Shown here: positions 43,271 through 52,196 of the stretch, piece by piece
How the letters are laid out: every line of letters begins with the position of its first letter
Position numbering within the stretch: position 1 is the stretch's first letter
DNA from: Actinomycetes bacterium
GTDB lineage: Bacteria; Actinomycetota; Acidimicrobiia; Acidimicrobiales; RAAP-2
Length of the DNA stretch: 64,000 nucleotides
NCBI GenBank assembly: GCA_021798955.1
Contig: JAJZBK010000008.1
Location: forward strand, 1 to 64,000
Reading direction: 5' to 3'
Notes under the pieces: model-generated
The model's input: the letters and a program-made list of their open reading frames with translations, nothing else
Database searches by the model: none
Told to the model about the DNA's origin: nothing
Translations under genes and position numbers: made by a program

Positions 43271-43742
43271 GGCTCCTCCTCGCCCGGAAGTCCGCGACAG
43301 CCGACCACCGGTTCCATGGCCCCCGGCGGATCCCCGGCGGCCGATCAACCTCGCCCAGCTAGACCGGGCACCTCATTGCGCTCAACAGTAGTTGCGTACG
43401 CAATATTTCAGGTTCGTCACGCTCCGGCCTGCCGGTTCTGGGCAGCCGTTCGCGAGCATCGCTCGAGCTCGACGTCTTCGTCGTCCTCGCTCGGCCTCAG
43501 GCCACCACACCGCGCACCAGCTCCTCGCCACCCTGGCCGGGTCCTGGTGGCGGTCCGCCGGTCGCCAGACGAGCAGCCAGCTGGCGTTGAGGACGAAGGG
43601 CCCTACCGGTGATCACCTCGAAGGAGGACCATGGACGCGTGGGACCGCTCGGCCTGGCCCCCCGTAGGGTCGGGCTACCTCCCTCGACATCACGACAGAG
43701 CTCGTCAGCAGCCACACGGCTCGCTGTCGCTATGGAGGAACC
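43271..43742. other. 472-bp divergent intergenic region
   Basis: The gap separates the pirin from the hydroxyacyl-CoA-dehydrogenase-like gene. It holds one clear signal, the palindrome at 43392-43403, and a ribosome site TGGAGGA at 43733-43739. Small open frames inside it show no family resemblance. The position suits regulation in both directions. Confidence 0.6.
43392..43403. promoter_or_regulatory. Perfect 12-bp palindrome, candidate operator
   Basis: TTGCGTACGCAA is a perfect palindrome in an AT-richer stretch (AGTAGTTGCGTACGCAATAT). It lies 122 bp from the pirin start and 340 bp from the dehydrogenase start. No regulator gene is adjacent, so the protein that binds it is unknown. Confidence 0.5.
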
Positions 43743-44600
43743 ATGACCACGATCGCCAATGTCACCGTTCTCGGAACGGGTGTGCTCGGCTCCCAGATCG
43801 CCTTTCAGACCGCCTACCGCGGGTTCGACGTCGTCGCTTACGACATCAACGACGACATCCTCGACCAGGCACGAGCACGGTTCGCCGACCTCGCCAACAT
43901 CTACACGAAGGACGTCCCCGGCGCAGCCGATGGGCCGGCCGACGCCGCCCTGGCCCGCATCGCCTACTCGTCCGATCTGGCCGAGGCTGTCGCCCAGGCC
44001 GACCTGGTCATCGAGGCCATTCCGGAACTACTCGACCTGAAGCGAGAGACGTACGCAGCCCTTGCCAAGGTGGCGCCCGCCAAGACGATCTTCGCTACCA
44101 ACTCGTCCACCCTGCTCCCGAGCGACCTGAAGGCGTCCACGGGTCGTCCAGACAGGTTCCTCGCCATGCACTTCGCCAATCAGATCTGGCGGTTCAACAC
44201 CGCCGAGATCATGGCCACCGACGACACTGACCCGGCGGTCTTCGATGCTGTCGTCGAATTCGCAACAGCTATCGGCATGGTGCCGATCCCAATTCGCAAG
44301 GAAAAGGCTGGGTACGTCCTCAACTCGCTCCTCGTACCCTTCTTGAACGCAGCAGCCGAGTTGGCAGCCGGTGGTTACGCCGAGCCAAAGGACGTCGACA
44401 ACGTGTGGCGCATTGCCACCGGTGCTCCGATGGGTCCCTTCCAGATCTACGACGTGATCGGATTGAACACACCGTACAACATCCTGTCTCATGGTACGCC
44501 GGAAGAGCAGCAACTAGCCGCGTGGTTGAAAGAAACCTATATCGACAAAGGCAAGCTTGGCATTGCGACAGGCGAAGGTTTCTACTCCTACGGGAAGTAA
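43743..44600 (+). CDS. 3-hydroxyacyl-CoA dehydrogenase-like protein
   Basis: The 285-residue NAD-dependent enzyme has the Rossmann start VTVLGTGVLGSQIAFQTA and ADLVIEAIPELLDLK. The catalytic histidine segment reads AMHFANQIWRFNTAEIM instead of the HFFNP form of classical 3-hydroxybutyryl-CoA dehydrogenase. That difference suggests another hydroxy-acid substrate. The C-terminal domain has GYVLNSLLVPFLNAA. ATG at 43743 with TGGAGGA three bases upstream is a good start. It precedes the oleate hydratase by 8 bp. The second half of the gene is lower in GC than neighbouring genes. Confidence 0.8.
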   Translation: MTTIANVTVLGTGVLGSQIAFQTAYRGFDVVAYDINDDILDQARARFADLANIYTKDVPGAADGPADAALARIAYSSDLAEAVAQADLVIEAIPELLDLKRETYAALAKVAPAKTIFATNSSTLLPSDLKASTGRPDRFLAMHFANQIWRFNTAEIMATDDTDPAVFDAVVEFATAIGMVPIPIRKEKAGYVLNSLLVPFLNAAAELAAGGYAEPKDVDNVWRIATGAPMGPFQIYDVIGLNTPYNILSHGTPEEQQLAAWLKETYIDKGKLGIATGEGFYSYGK

Positions 44601-44608
44601 GGCAGGCA

Positions 44609-46399
44609 ATGATGCGCTTTACCAGCGGGAATTATGAGGCATTTGCTCGGCCCCGTAAGCCACGAGGCATCGAGCACAAGACGGCGTGGTTCGTGGGTGC
44701 AGGACTTGCGTCCCTGTCGGGTGCAGCCTTTCTGATCCGCGATGGCCAGATGGACGGTTCAAGGATCACTATCCTGGAGCGTCTCCCCCTTCCAGGAGGT
44801 GCGCTGGACGGGATCATGAAGCCGGCAAAAGGTTTCGTGATCCGCGGTGGGAGAGAGATGGAAGACCACTTCGAATGTCTCTGGGACCTCTTCCGGACCA
44901 TTCCGTCGATCGAAGTGGAGGGGGCAAGCGTCCTCGACGAGTTCTACTGGCTCAATAAGGACGATCCCAACTACTCGCTCCAGCGGGTGACGATCAACCG
45001 GGGCGAGGACGCCCACACCGACGGGCGCTTCACGTTGAGCGAGCGTGCACAGAAGGATCTCATGAAGATGTTTCTTGCTACCCGTGAGGAGATGGAGAAC
45101 AAGCGGATCAATGAAGTTGTCGGACACGAGTTTCTTGACCGCAACTTTTGGCTGTACTGGCGTACGATGTTCGCCTTTGAGGAGTGGCATTCGGCGCTTG
45201 AGTTCAAGCTGTATCTTCATCGATTTATTCATCACATCAGTGGGATGGCAGACCTCTCAACGCTGAAGTTCACTAAGTACAACCAGTACGAATCGCTCGT
45301 ACTACCGCTCTATCGCTGGCTCCTTGGCCAGGGAGTCGTCTTCCAGTTTGGGACCGAGGTGACCGACGTCGATTTCGACATCCACAACGGACGAAAGCAA
45401 GCGACACACATCCACTGGGTACAGGGTGATCTTCCAGGCGGTGCGAACCTGACCGAAGACGACCTTCTCTTCATGACGATTGGTTCGTTGACGGAGAGCT
45501 CCGACGACGGCGATCACCACCACCCTGCTCGGCTGGACGAGGGGCCGGCTCCCGCGTGGGACCTGTGGCGGAGGCTTGCCCGGAAGGACCCGTCGTTTGG
45601 CCATCCGGACGTGTTCGGCGGGCATATCGCTCAGTCCAAGTGGGAATCTGCGACGATCACGACGCTCGATCGACGGATCCCGGCCTACATCGAGAAGATC
45701 TGCAAACGTGACCCATTCAGCGGCAAGGTCGTCACCGGCGGCATCGTCACCGCGAGGGACTCCCGTTGGCTGCTCAGCTGGACAGTGAACCGTCAACCGC
45801 ACTTCAAGCAGCAGCCCGGCGACCAGATCGTCGTGTGGCTGTACTCGCTCTTCGTCGACCGAGAGGGCGACTACGTGCACAAGGCGATGCAGGACTGCAC
45901 CGGCGAGGAGATCACACAGGAGTGGCTCTACCACCTGGGTGTCCCGGTCGACCAGATCGACGAGTTGGCAGCGACAGGGGCGACTGCGGTGCCGGTGATG
46001 ATGCCCTACGTGACGGCGTTCTTCATGCCCCGGCAAGCTGGCGACCGTCCCGACGTCGTCCCGGAAGGATCGGTGAACTTCGCGTTCATCGGGCAGTTCG
46101 CGGAGTCGAAGCAACCTGACTGCATCTTCACGACGGAGTACTCGGTGCGGACCCCGATGGAAGCCGTCTACACGCTGCTCGACATCGAGCGAGGAGTGCC
46201 CGAGGTCTTCGGTTCCACCTACGACGTCCGGATGCTGCTGGCCGCCATGCACTCCCTGCGAGATGGTCGGGAGCTCGAACTGCCAGGGCCTTCCTTCCTC
46301 CGGAGGCGGATCGTGGAACGGTTGGAGGAGACCGAGGTGGGCGTGCTGCTCGAGGAGTACGGCCTGATCGAGGCCGAGGCGTCGGCTCGCCATCGCTAA
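44609..46399 (+). CDS. ohyA: Oleate hydratase
   Basis: The 596-residue FAD protein adds water to the cis-9 double bond of oleate to give 10-hydroxystearate, and also acts on linoleate. Visible marks: FAD-binding VGAGLASLSGAAF, ERLPLPGGALDGI, and the family signature GGREMEDHFECLWDLFRTIPS. Length matches typical family members of about 570-650. The first two codons are both ATG, and no strong Shine-Dalgarno precedes them; coupling to the upstream gene is likely. The first half is clearly less GC-rich than the rest of the window and uses more A/T-ending codons, a sign of transfer. Natural roles proposed for the family are detoxification of unsaturated fatty acids and lipid remodelling. Confidence 0.92.
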   Translation: MMRFTSGNYEAFARPRKPRGIEHKTAWFVGAGLASLSGAAFLIRDGQMDGSRITILERLPLPGGALDGIMKPAKGFVIRGGREMEDHFECLWDLFRTIPSIEVEGASVLDEFYWLNKDDPNYSLQRVTINRGEDAHTDGRFTLSERAQKDLMKMFLATREEMENKRINEVVGHEFLDRNFWLYWRTMFAFEEWHSALEFKLYLHRFIHHISGMADLSTLKFTKYNQYESLVLPLYRWLLGQGVVFQFGTEVTDVDFDIHNGRKQATHIHWVQGDLPGGANLTEDDLLFMTIGSLTESSDDGDHHHPARLDEGPAPAWDLWRRLARKDPSFGHPDVFGGHIAQSKWESATITTLDRRIPAYIEKICKRDPFSGKVVTGGIVTARDSRWLLSWTVNRQPHFKQQPGDQIVVWLYSLFVDREGDYVHKAMQDCTGEEITQEWLYHLGVPVDQIDELAATGATAVPVMMPYVTAFFMPRQAGDRPDVVPEGSVNFAFIGQFAESKQPDCIFTTEYSVRTPMEAVYTLLDIERGVPEVFGSTYDVRMLLAAMHSLRDGRELELPGPSFLRRRIVERLEETEVGVLLEEYGLIEAEASARHR

Positions 46400-46686
46400 G
46401 ACCGGCGACGCAGGGCCGGCTGGTCGGTGCCGGGCCCGGGGCGTCGAAGGGTGTCGAGTCGCCGGCCCGGCCCGAGCATGCTTCGCGCCCCCCGTGTCGG
46501 ACGGCGTCCCGGTGGCGCCTGCCGGGTGACGAGGGCGTCCTGTCGGCGTACGGTGACCGTCCGTACCGCGTGAGGTCTGCTTGGGCCGGATGGTGGCCCT
46601 TGGCCAGGGGGTTGGCGCCTCAGGCGATGATCGGTGCCGCGGGCCTCCAGGTACGATCGCGGCGAGGCAAGGTCAGGAGAGACTGC

Positions 46687-47805
46687 GTGAACCGGCACCG
46701 TAGCGGCGCCACACGCCGACGAGGCGACCACGACGACGACCGTGGCCTGGTCTCCATCTCGCCAGGCGCGATCGGCCAGATCTTGCGGACGGCTCGCGAG
46801 CGCAAGGGCCTCGACCTGCTCACCGTCCACGACCAGATCGGCCGGCCCATCACGGTCCTCGAAGCCCTCGAAACAGGCGACATGGAGCGCCTCGTCGACC
46901 AGGCACAGGCGCTCGCCACGCTCCGTCGGTATGCGTCGCTGCTCGGGCTCGACGGCGATCGGCTCGTGCTGCAGTTGGTCGAGGCGTGGTCGTCGCAGCC
47001 GAGGGGCAGCCACCAGTTCGCTGGACGTGAGCTCGACCACCCCAGCATGGCTCCCTTCGTCACCACGCTCACGTCCAGCCCCGAGCACCTCCTTGCCTTC
47101 ACCGAGACAGGCCGGGTCCCCACCGTCGGGCCGGCAGCGAGCACCAGCGTCGCCGGCTTCGCCGACACCGGGTCCCAGGGCTTCGTCGGCCCACCCACCG
47201 GCATGCTCACCGTCGTCCCCAAAGAGGAGATCCGCGCCACCAACCGAGCCCGCAAACGGGCCCGGCGCCGGCGGCGAGCCCCTGTCACCTTGCGTCTGGC
47301 TACCTGGCTCGTCCTGCTGGCCGTGCTGGCTGCGACGGCCGGGCTTGCCCTCGACCGATGGCGCCCCACGCTCCTCGTTCGATGGCACATCCTCTCCCTG
47401 GCCACGCCAGGAGTGACGGGCACCGCCTCGGGATCCACCACGCCGGCGGCGAGCTCGCAGTCGTCGGCGGGGAGCTCCGGCCGCGCTACCCACAACAGCG
47501 AAGTCACCCTGGCCAGCACCGGTACCAACGGTGCCACGTACCACGTGAAGGCATCGGCGTTCACCGTGGTCCTGGCCACGTCGGCTCCGTGCTGGGTGCA
47601 GGTCTCGACCCCGGCCACGGCAAGCCCATCGTCCCAGGGTGTGCACGAACGCGGGCAAGTCACCCGTTACGCGGCAAAGCAAGGTTCGCTGGCCGTCGAG
47701 GTCGGCTCCTCGGCGGTACTGATCGGGGTGGAAGTGAACGGCAAGAACGTCTTCGTCGCCCACCCGGCGAGCGCGCCGTACACCTACACCTTCGACGGGA
47801 CCTGA
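46687..47805 (+). CDS. RodZ-like HTH membrane protein
   Basis: The 372-residue protein has an HTH_25-type helix-turn-helix near residues 25-95 (GQILRTARERKGLDLLTVHDQI), a basic patch RKRARRRRRAP and one membrane helix (about 200-220). An outside beta-rich domain follows (VKASAFTVVLATSAPCWVQV), as in RodZ-like cell-shape proteins. RodZ couples MreB to the cell-wall machinery. Many actinobacteria carry such proteins without MreB, so this one may act otherwise. GTG at 46687 is preceded by AGGAG. The gene is isolated. Confidence 0.75.
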   Translation: MNRHRSGATRRRGDHDDDRGLVSISPGAIGQILRTARERKGLDLLTVHDQIGRPITVLEALETGDMERLVDQAQALATLRRYASLLGLDGDRLVLQLVEAWSSQPRGSHQFAGRELDHPSMAPFVTTLTSSPEHLLAFTETGRVPTVGPAASTSVAGFADTGSQGFVGPPTGMLTVVPKEEIRATNRARKRARRRRRAPVTLRLATWLVLLAVLAATAGLALDRWRPTLLVRWHILSLATPGVTGTASGSTTPAASSQSSAGSSGRATHNSEVTLASTGTNGATYHVKASAFTVVLATSAPCWVQVSTPATASPSSQGVHERGQVTRYAAKQGSLAVEVGSSAVLIGVEVNGKNVFVAHPASAPYTYTFDGT

Positions 47806-47946
47806 GCGGGTGGGCGTCCCCCGGCCGACGAGCGCTTCGGCCGGGATCGAAGCGCGCGCCGTCCTCCGACAGTGCCCGCACACGCCGATGACCTGCACCA
47901 GCGTTGACGCTCGCGGCTCGCCACCTGGGTCGGGACTACTGGGGGC

Positions 47947-48405
47947 GTGGGGAATGAGCGGCTGTCCCGACCGGACTCGGGCGAAGCAGGGCAAGGCTCC
48001 GGGTCGCCGCCCGTTCTTGCCGGTCTCTGCCACGTCCGGTTCCCCGTGGCTGACCCCTGGCGGAGCCGTGACTGGTACGCCAACGTCCTCGGGTTCGTGC
48101 CATTGCTCGACGTCGAAGTGGAGACCGGACTGGTAGGCGTTGTGCTCCAGCACCGCTGCGGCTTGGTCCTCGGACTGCACCACGACCCCGTTCGCGCAAC
48201 GGCGTTGTCGGGGTTCGCGCTTGTCGGACTGGCGGTCGACGGCCGACAGGCACTGACGTGCTGGACCGAGGCGCTCGACGAACAAGGCGTCTCCCACGGA
48301 CCGGTCGAGGAAGGTCATCTCGGCTGGTACTTCGACGTGCCGGACCCCGACGGTATCGCCGTCCGGATCCACGTAGGTCTTCCTCCCTACGCCGAAGAAG
48401 GCTGA
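47947..48405 (+). CDS. VOC (glyoxalase/bleomycin-resistance) family protein
   Basis: The 152-residue protein has one paired beta-alpha-beta-beta-beta unit set: LCHVRFPVADPWRSRDWYANVLGF, VVLQHRCGLVLGLHH and GWYFDVPDPDGIAVRIH, with His/Glu-type metal positions. VOC proteins include dioxygenases, glyoxalase and fosfomycin resistance enzymes. The sequence does not select one. The GTG at 47947 is the longest sensible start. A 126-bp gap separates it from the convergent secreted protein gene. Confidence 0.75.
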   Translation: MGNERLSRPDSGEAGQGSGSPPVLAGLCHVRFPVADPWRSRDWYANVLGFVPLLDVEVETGLVGVVLQHRCGLVLGLHHDPVRATALSGFALVGLAVDGRQALTCWTEALDEQGVSHGPVEEGHLGWYFDVPDPDGIAVRIHVGLPPYAEEG

Positions 48406-48531
48406 GGACGGCGTCGGCCCGCGACACCCTCGAGCCACGTCGTGCCCGGTTGACGACGGCGACGGCGCGAGGTCGCACGGTCGTGGTGCGGCTGGTCAGC
48501 TCACGGCGTCCTCGGGTTGACTTCCAGCTCG

Positions 48532-49440
48532 TTAGATGTCCACCGACTCGATCTGGGCCACCCGCAACAACGTGCTCGCACGCGTGACAAGGTCCGGGAG
48601 CTTGCCACCCGTGCCGCCGGGGCCCGTCCACGTCACGGCCCACGTGACGGCTGCCGCCACGACATAACGCCCTGACCCGTCCGCCGGAGCACCCGGCAAC
48701 GAGGGCTGGGTGTAGACGTGGCTGCACGTCGGGGCTTGGGCACTGGCCGGCAGCGCGGGGTCGTACCGCTCGCCCGGCCCGAGGCACGTGAGCACACCGC
48801 CGTCACCGGTGGACCAGCGGACGCTCACCGGGTGCGCGACGGCTTCCGCGGTGGCGCATCCCCCGGCATTGCACGCCGTCGCCTCGGTCGACACGGTCAC
48901 CCACGAGGACGGAGCGACCGCGAGCCATTCAGGGAGGTTGACGTACCCGATGCCGGCCGGGTCGAGGAGGACCGTCGGACTCGGCAACCGCAGTCTGCTC
49001 TCCGCCTCAGCCGCGGCGAGGGACGGGGAAGGCGGTGTTGCCGCGGCCCCGGGCACCTGGCCGGCGCCGAACCACACGATGCCTGTCGCCATACCCTGCT
49101 GGGTCCCGACGGCGCACGTGTTCACGTACCAGCCACCAGGTTGGCTCGCGCCGGGGGGCGGCGGTCCACCAGTGGTCCCGAAGAAGCTCTGGTAGGTCAC
49201 GTAGTGGGGGCAGTCCGGCGGTGGGGCCTGGCCGTTCCCCGCGACGACCGGCCGGCCGCTCTCGCCCGACCCACCGGGACGACCGGGAGCACCGCCGATG
49301 CCCGACCCGCAGGTCACGGTGACCCCCGCATCCGTGCACGTGCCCGTGTTACCGCTGCCTTGCGCACCGGTTGGAGCAAGCAGCACACCAGCGGTAGCCG
49401 CGATGAGAAGCACTGCGCACACTGCAAGTCGCTTCAGCAT
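48532..49440 (-). CDS. Secreted protein of unknown function
   Basis: From the ATG at 49440 the product is 302 residues. It starts with a signal peptide (KRLAVCAVLLIAATAGVLLAPTGAQG). The mature part is rich in Gly, Pro, Thr and Cys, with repeated WxTGDGG- and TWTGPGG-like elements. I recognise the pattern of a family frequent in Streptomyces under the name 'ATP/GTP-binding protein', with no proven function. Its start overlaps the stop of the lipoprotein gene upstream by 7 bp, so both are made together. The pair is probably a cell-surface module. Confidence 0.65.
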   Translation of the reverse strand: MLKRLAVCAVLLIAATAGVLLAPTGAQGSGNTGTCTDAGVTVTCGSGIGGAPGRPGGSGESGRPVVAGNGQAPPPDCPHYVTYQSFFGTTGGPPPPGASQPGGWYVNTCAVGTQQGMATGIVWFGAGQVPGAAATPPSPSLAAAEAESRLRLPSPTVLLDPAGIGYVNLPEWLAVAPSSWVTVSTEATACNAGGCATAEAVAHPVSVRWSTGDGGVLTCLGPGERYDPALPASAQAPTCSHVYTQPSLPGAPADGSGRYVVAAAVTWAVTWTGPGGTGGKLPDLVTRASTLLRVAQIESVDI

Positions 49441-50105
49441 TTTGGAACCGACCTTGTCTCGAAACGGACGATTTTCCAGGACCCTGCATTCAGGTCCAGA
49501 ACCCACTGACCGGTGCCTCCCCCAGCGCCCCCATCAAGGTTCTCTGGCCCTGGTGCGCCGCTGGGCGTCGTTGTGCCTGTGTCGTAGATGCACCCGGTGA
49601 CCGTCGCGGTGGTCGCCGACTGCACGGTCACGACGGGGTGACCGAGGTCGTAGGAAGTCGGCCCGTGGAGCTCCTGCATGGTCATCCCGATCAGGAAGAG
49701 GCTCTCTGCCCTGAGGGCAGCCCCGGCGAAGTACTCGCCGAGCCGCGGCCAGACCACCGCGCTGGTGTCGCCGGCAACCAACGCGGCGCGAGCAGGGGCG
49801 GGTGGCTCCTGCATGTACCCGTACAGCGTCCGCTCGGCGTCCTCCCATGCCACGACGACAGCCTGTTGACGAGGGCTGAGCGTCGTGGTGCCCGTCGCCG
49901 ACGCTGAACGGGACACCGACCCCCTCTGCCGCCCTCCAGCGTGCAGGCCCGCTGTCTCCGAGCCCGGCGAACTGCAGGCCGCCAGAAGCAGGATGCACAG
50001 AGCCAGACCAGTCGCTCGAGCAAGCCTGGCCTCGACCACCGAGGTCGGACACCGGGCCTCCCGCCGTTCGCCCGGTAGCCACCAGCTGCCACGTGTCGTC
50101 GACAT
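49434..50105 (-). CDS. Putative lipoprotein
   Basis: From the ATG at 50105 the product is 223 residues. The signal sequence ends in LCILLLAAC, a lipobox, so the protein is expected to be lipid-anchored outside the membrane. The mature part contains Arg/Ser/Gly-rich sequence, then a compact domain with VVVAWEDAERTLYGYMQEP and GCIYDTGTTT. Other ATG codons upstream (50135, 50144, 50147) would give a longer N-terminus before the signal sequence; I chose the shortest. It is the first gene of a pair with the secreted protein. Function unknown. Confidence 0.7.
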   Translation of the reverse strand: MSTTRGSWWLPGERREARCPTSVVEARLARATGLALCILLLAACSSPGSETAGLHAGGRQRGSVSRSASATGTTTLSPRQQAVVVAWEDAERTLYGYMQEPPAPARAALVAGDTSAVVWPRLGEYFAGAALRAESLFLIGMTMQELHGPTSYDLGHPVVTVQSATTATVTGCIYDTGTTTPSGAPGPENLDGGAGGGTGQWVLDLNAGSWKIVRFETRSVPKC

Positions 50106-50274
50106 TTTTCGTGATGTTTCATGCTCCGCCAGCATGCCCGCCATCATATCGGTACCTCTGTATCCTGTCCGCCGCTTGTCTGTCACGGTAGCGGAGGCTC
50201 GTGCCGACTGCACCCCCCTTGCCTGACAGCCGTCCGACACAGCCTGGATCGGGCAGCAGCGACGCCTCCGGTCA

Positions 50275-50318
50275 CCGACCGGTCACGAGCACCCGACCGG
50301 TCACGAGCACCCGACCGG
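50275..50318. repeat. 18-bp tandem repeat past a gene end
   Basis: CCGACCGGTCACGAGCAC occurs at 50275-50292 and 50293-50310, followed by eight matching bases. It lies 28 bp downstream of the aidB stop. Confidence 0.93.
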
Positions 50319-50346
50319 CAACAACCTCAGGCCGGTAGGCGCCGGC

Positions 50347-52002
50347 TCACACTGCAGCGGCTGTCCACGGTGCTGCCCGCTCGACGATGGCCCGGACGTC
50401 GGTGCCACGGGGGAGCGTCCCGAAGGCGCGGCCGCGGTCCGGTCCCAGTCGCGAGGCACAGAAGGCGTCGGCGACCGCCTCGGGCGCGTGCTGGACGAGC
50501 AGGGAAGCTTCGACGACGACTGCCATCTCCTCGACCAGACGACGGGCCCGGCCTTCGAGGTCTTCGGTGTTGGCGAGCTCGTTCTGCAGGGTGCGGATAG
50601 CCCCGTCGAGACGGGCGTCACCTCCCGCTCCCCGGTTCACCTCTTCCCAGAAGGCGTCGACCGACCGGGGCGATTTCGCCATGGCGCGCAGGACGTCGAG
50701 GCAGATGACGTTCCCCGATCCCTCCCAGACCCCGTTGACGGGGCTCTGGCGGAAGAGACGTGGCATGGGCGACTCCTCGACGAACCCGTTGCCGCCCAGG
50801 CACTCGAGCGCCTCTGCGGCGTGCTGCGGAGCCCGCTTGCACGTCCAGTACTTGACCACCGGGGTCAGCACTCGCTGCAAGAGCGCCTCGTGCTCGTCCG
50901 CCTCCCGGTCGTAGGAGCGAGCGAGACGCAGCACTGCGGCAGTCGCCGCCTCGGACTCGAGGGCGAGGTCGGCAAGCACGTTCTGCATCAGTGGCTGATC
51001 GGCGAGCAGGGCGCCGAAGGCGGCACGATGGGCGGCGTGCCACGACGCCTGGGCGACACCCTGGCGCATGACAGACGCCGAGCCGATGGCGCAGTCGAGC
51101 CGGGTGTGGTTGACCATCTCGATGATGGTGCGTACGCCGCGCCCCTCCTCACCGACCCGCTGGGCCCACACCGCCGCGAGCTCGATCTCGCTGGACGCGT
51201 TGGACCGGTCACCGAGCTTGTCCTTCAGTCGTTGGATGTGGATGGGGTTCTTGGTTCCGTCGGGCTGCCAGCGCGGGACCCAGTAGCAGGTGAGCCCGCC
51301 CGGCGCCTGGGCCAGCATGAGGAACCCGTCCGACATGGGTGCCGAGCAGAACCACTTGTGCCCGGTCAAAAGGGCCGTCTCCCCGTCCCCGTCCAGCGGC
51401 GTGGCCGTCGTCGTGTTGGCACGGACGTCCGAACCGCCTTGCTTTTCGGTGAGCGCCATACCGGAGGTGGCACCAGCCTTGGCCGAAGCTGGTCCGTCCG
51501 TGGCGTCGTAGGTGGTCGAGGTGAGGCGGGGTTCCCACTCGGCTGCCACATCGGGCTGATGGCGCAGCGCGGGGACCACCGAGTAGGTCATCGACACCGG
51601 GCAGACGTGCCCGGCCTCGGCTTGGTACCAGACGAAGACCTTCGCCGCTCGGGCCACGTGGGCCCCGTCGCGGGGGTCCGACCACGGTGCAGCGTGCAAC
51701 CCGTGGGCGACTGCCGCGCCCATCAGCTCGTGGTAGGCGGGGTGGTACTCGACCACGTCGATGCGATGCCCGGTACGGTCGTGCGTGTGCAGCTCGGGTC
51801 GGTGCTCGTTGGCCTGTCGGGCGAGCTCCTGCGTCCGGGATGCCCCGGTCAACGTCCCCAGCTCGACCAGTTCGGTCCCTGCCCAGCCGGCACCTTCGCG
51901 CTCGACTGCCTCGACAAGCGCCCGGTCGGTCGAGTAGACGTCGTGTCCTTCGAGCGGAGGGCTCTGGTTGACGACCTCGTGGGTCTCGAACGGTCCAAGC
52001 AT
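50347..52002 (-). CDS. aidB: AidB-type acyl-CoA dehydrogenase
   Basis: The 551-residue protein is of the AidB branch, which keeps the flavin fold and adds a C-terminal helical domain that binds DNA in E. coli. Marks: GMALTEKQGGSDVRANTT, LTGHKWFCSAPMSDGFL, CLGGNGFVEESPMPRLFRQSPVNGVWEGSGNV. The glutamate of the WEGSGN segment is kept. The ATG at 52002 with GGGAG six bases upstream gives the usual start. In E. coli AidB protects DNA from alkylation; in actinobacteria it is often annotated as isovaleryl-CoA-like dehydrogenase. Which role applies here is not clear. Confidence 0.88.
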   Translation of the reverse strand: MLGPFETHEVVNQSPPLEGHDVYSTDRALVEAVEREGAGWAGTELVELGTLTGASRTQELARQANEHRPELHTHDRTGHRIDVVEYHPAYHELMGAAVAHGLHAAPWSDPRDGAHVARAAKVFVWYQAEAGHVCPVSMTYSVVPALRHQPDVAAEWEPRLTSTTYDATDGPASAKAGATSGMALTEKQGGSDVRANTTTATPLDGDGETALLTGHKWFCSAPMSDGFLMLAQAPGGLTCYWVPRWQPDGTKNPIHIQRLKDKLGDRSNASSEIELAAVWAQRVGEEGRGVRTIIEMVNHTRLDCAIGSASVMRQGVAQASWHAAHRAAFGALLADQPLMQNVLADLALESEAATAAVLRLARSYDREADEHEALLQRVLTPVVKYWTCKRAPQHAAEALECLGGNGFVEESPMPRLFRQSPVNGVWEGSGNVICLDVLRAMAKSPRSVDAFWEEVNRGAGGDARLDGAIRTLQNELANTEDLEGRARRLVEEMAVVVEASLLVQHAPEAVADAFCASRLGPDRGRAFGTLPRGTDVRAIVERAAPWTAAAV

Positions 52003-52196
52003 GGCCAACTCCCTTCGTTCCTGCGCACCCCACCGTTGCACGCGCCGCCATCCTGCCCCACCACGCCGACCGGTGCCCCATCGGAACGGCTCGACCCCGA
52101 CGCCTCCCTGCTTCGCCGGGCAGTCCGTCGGCGGTCACTGCCCGATCTGTGCCCAGGCGCGTCCGACACCGCTCCTCTCCCTGGTTGAGTAAGAGC

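Noticed and set aside
43392-43667. Small open frame between the pirin and the hydroxyacyl-CoA dehydrogenase
   Set aside because: Starts inside the palindrome, has Arg/Ser/Pro-rich composition and no ribosome site.
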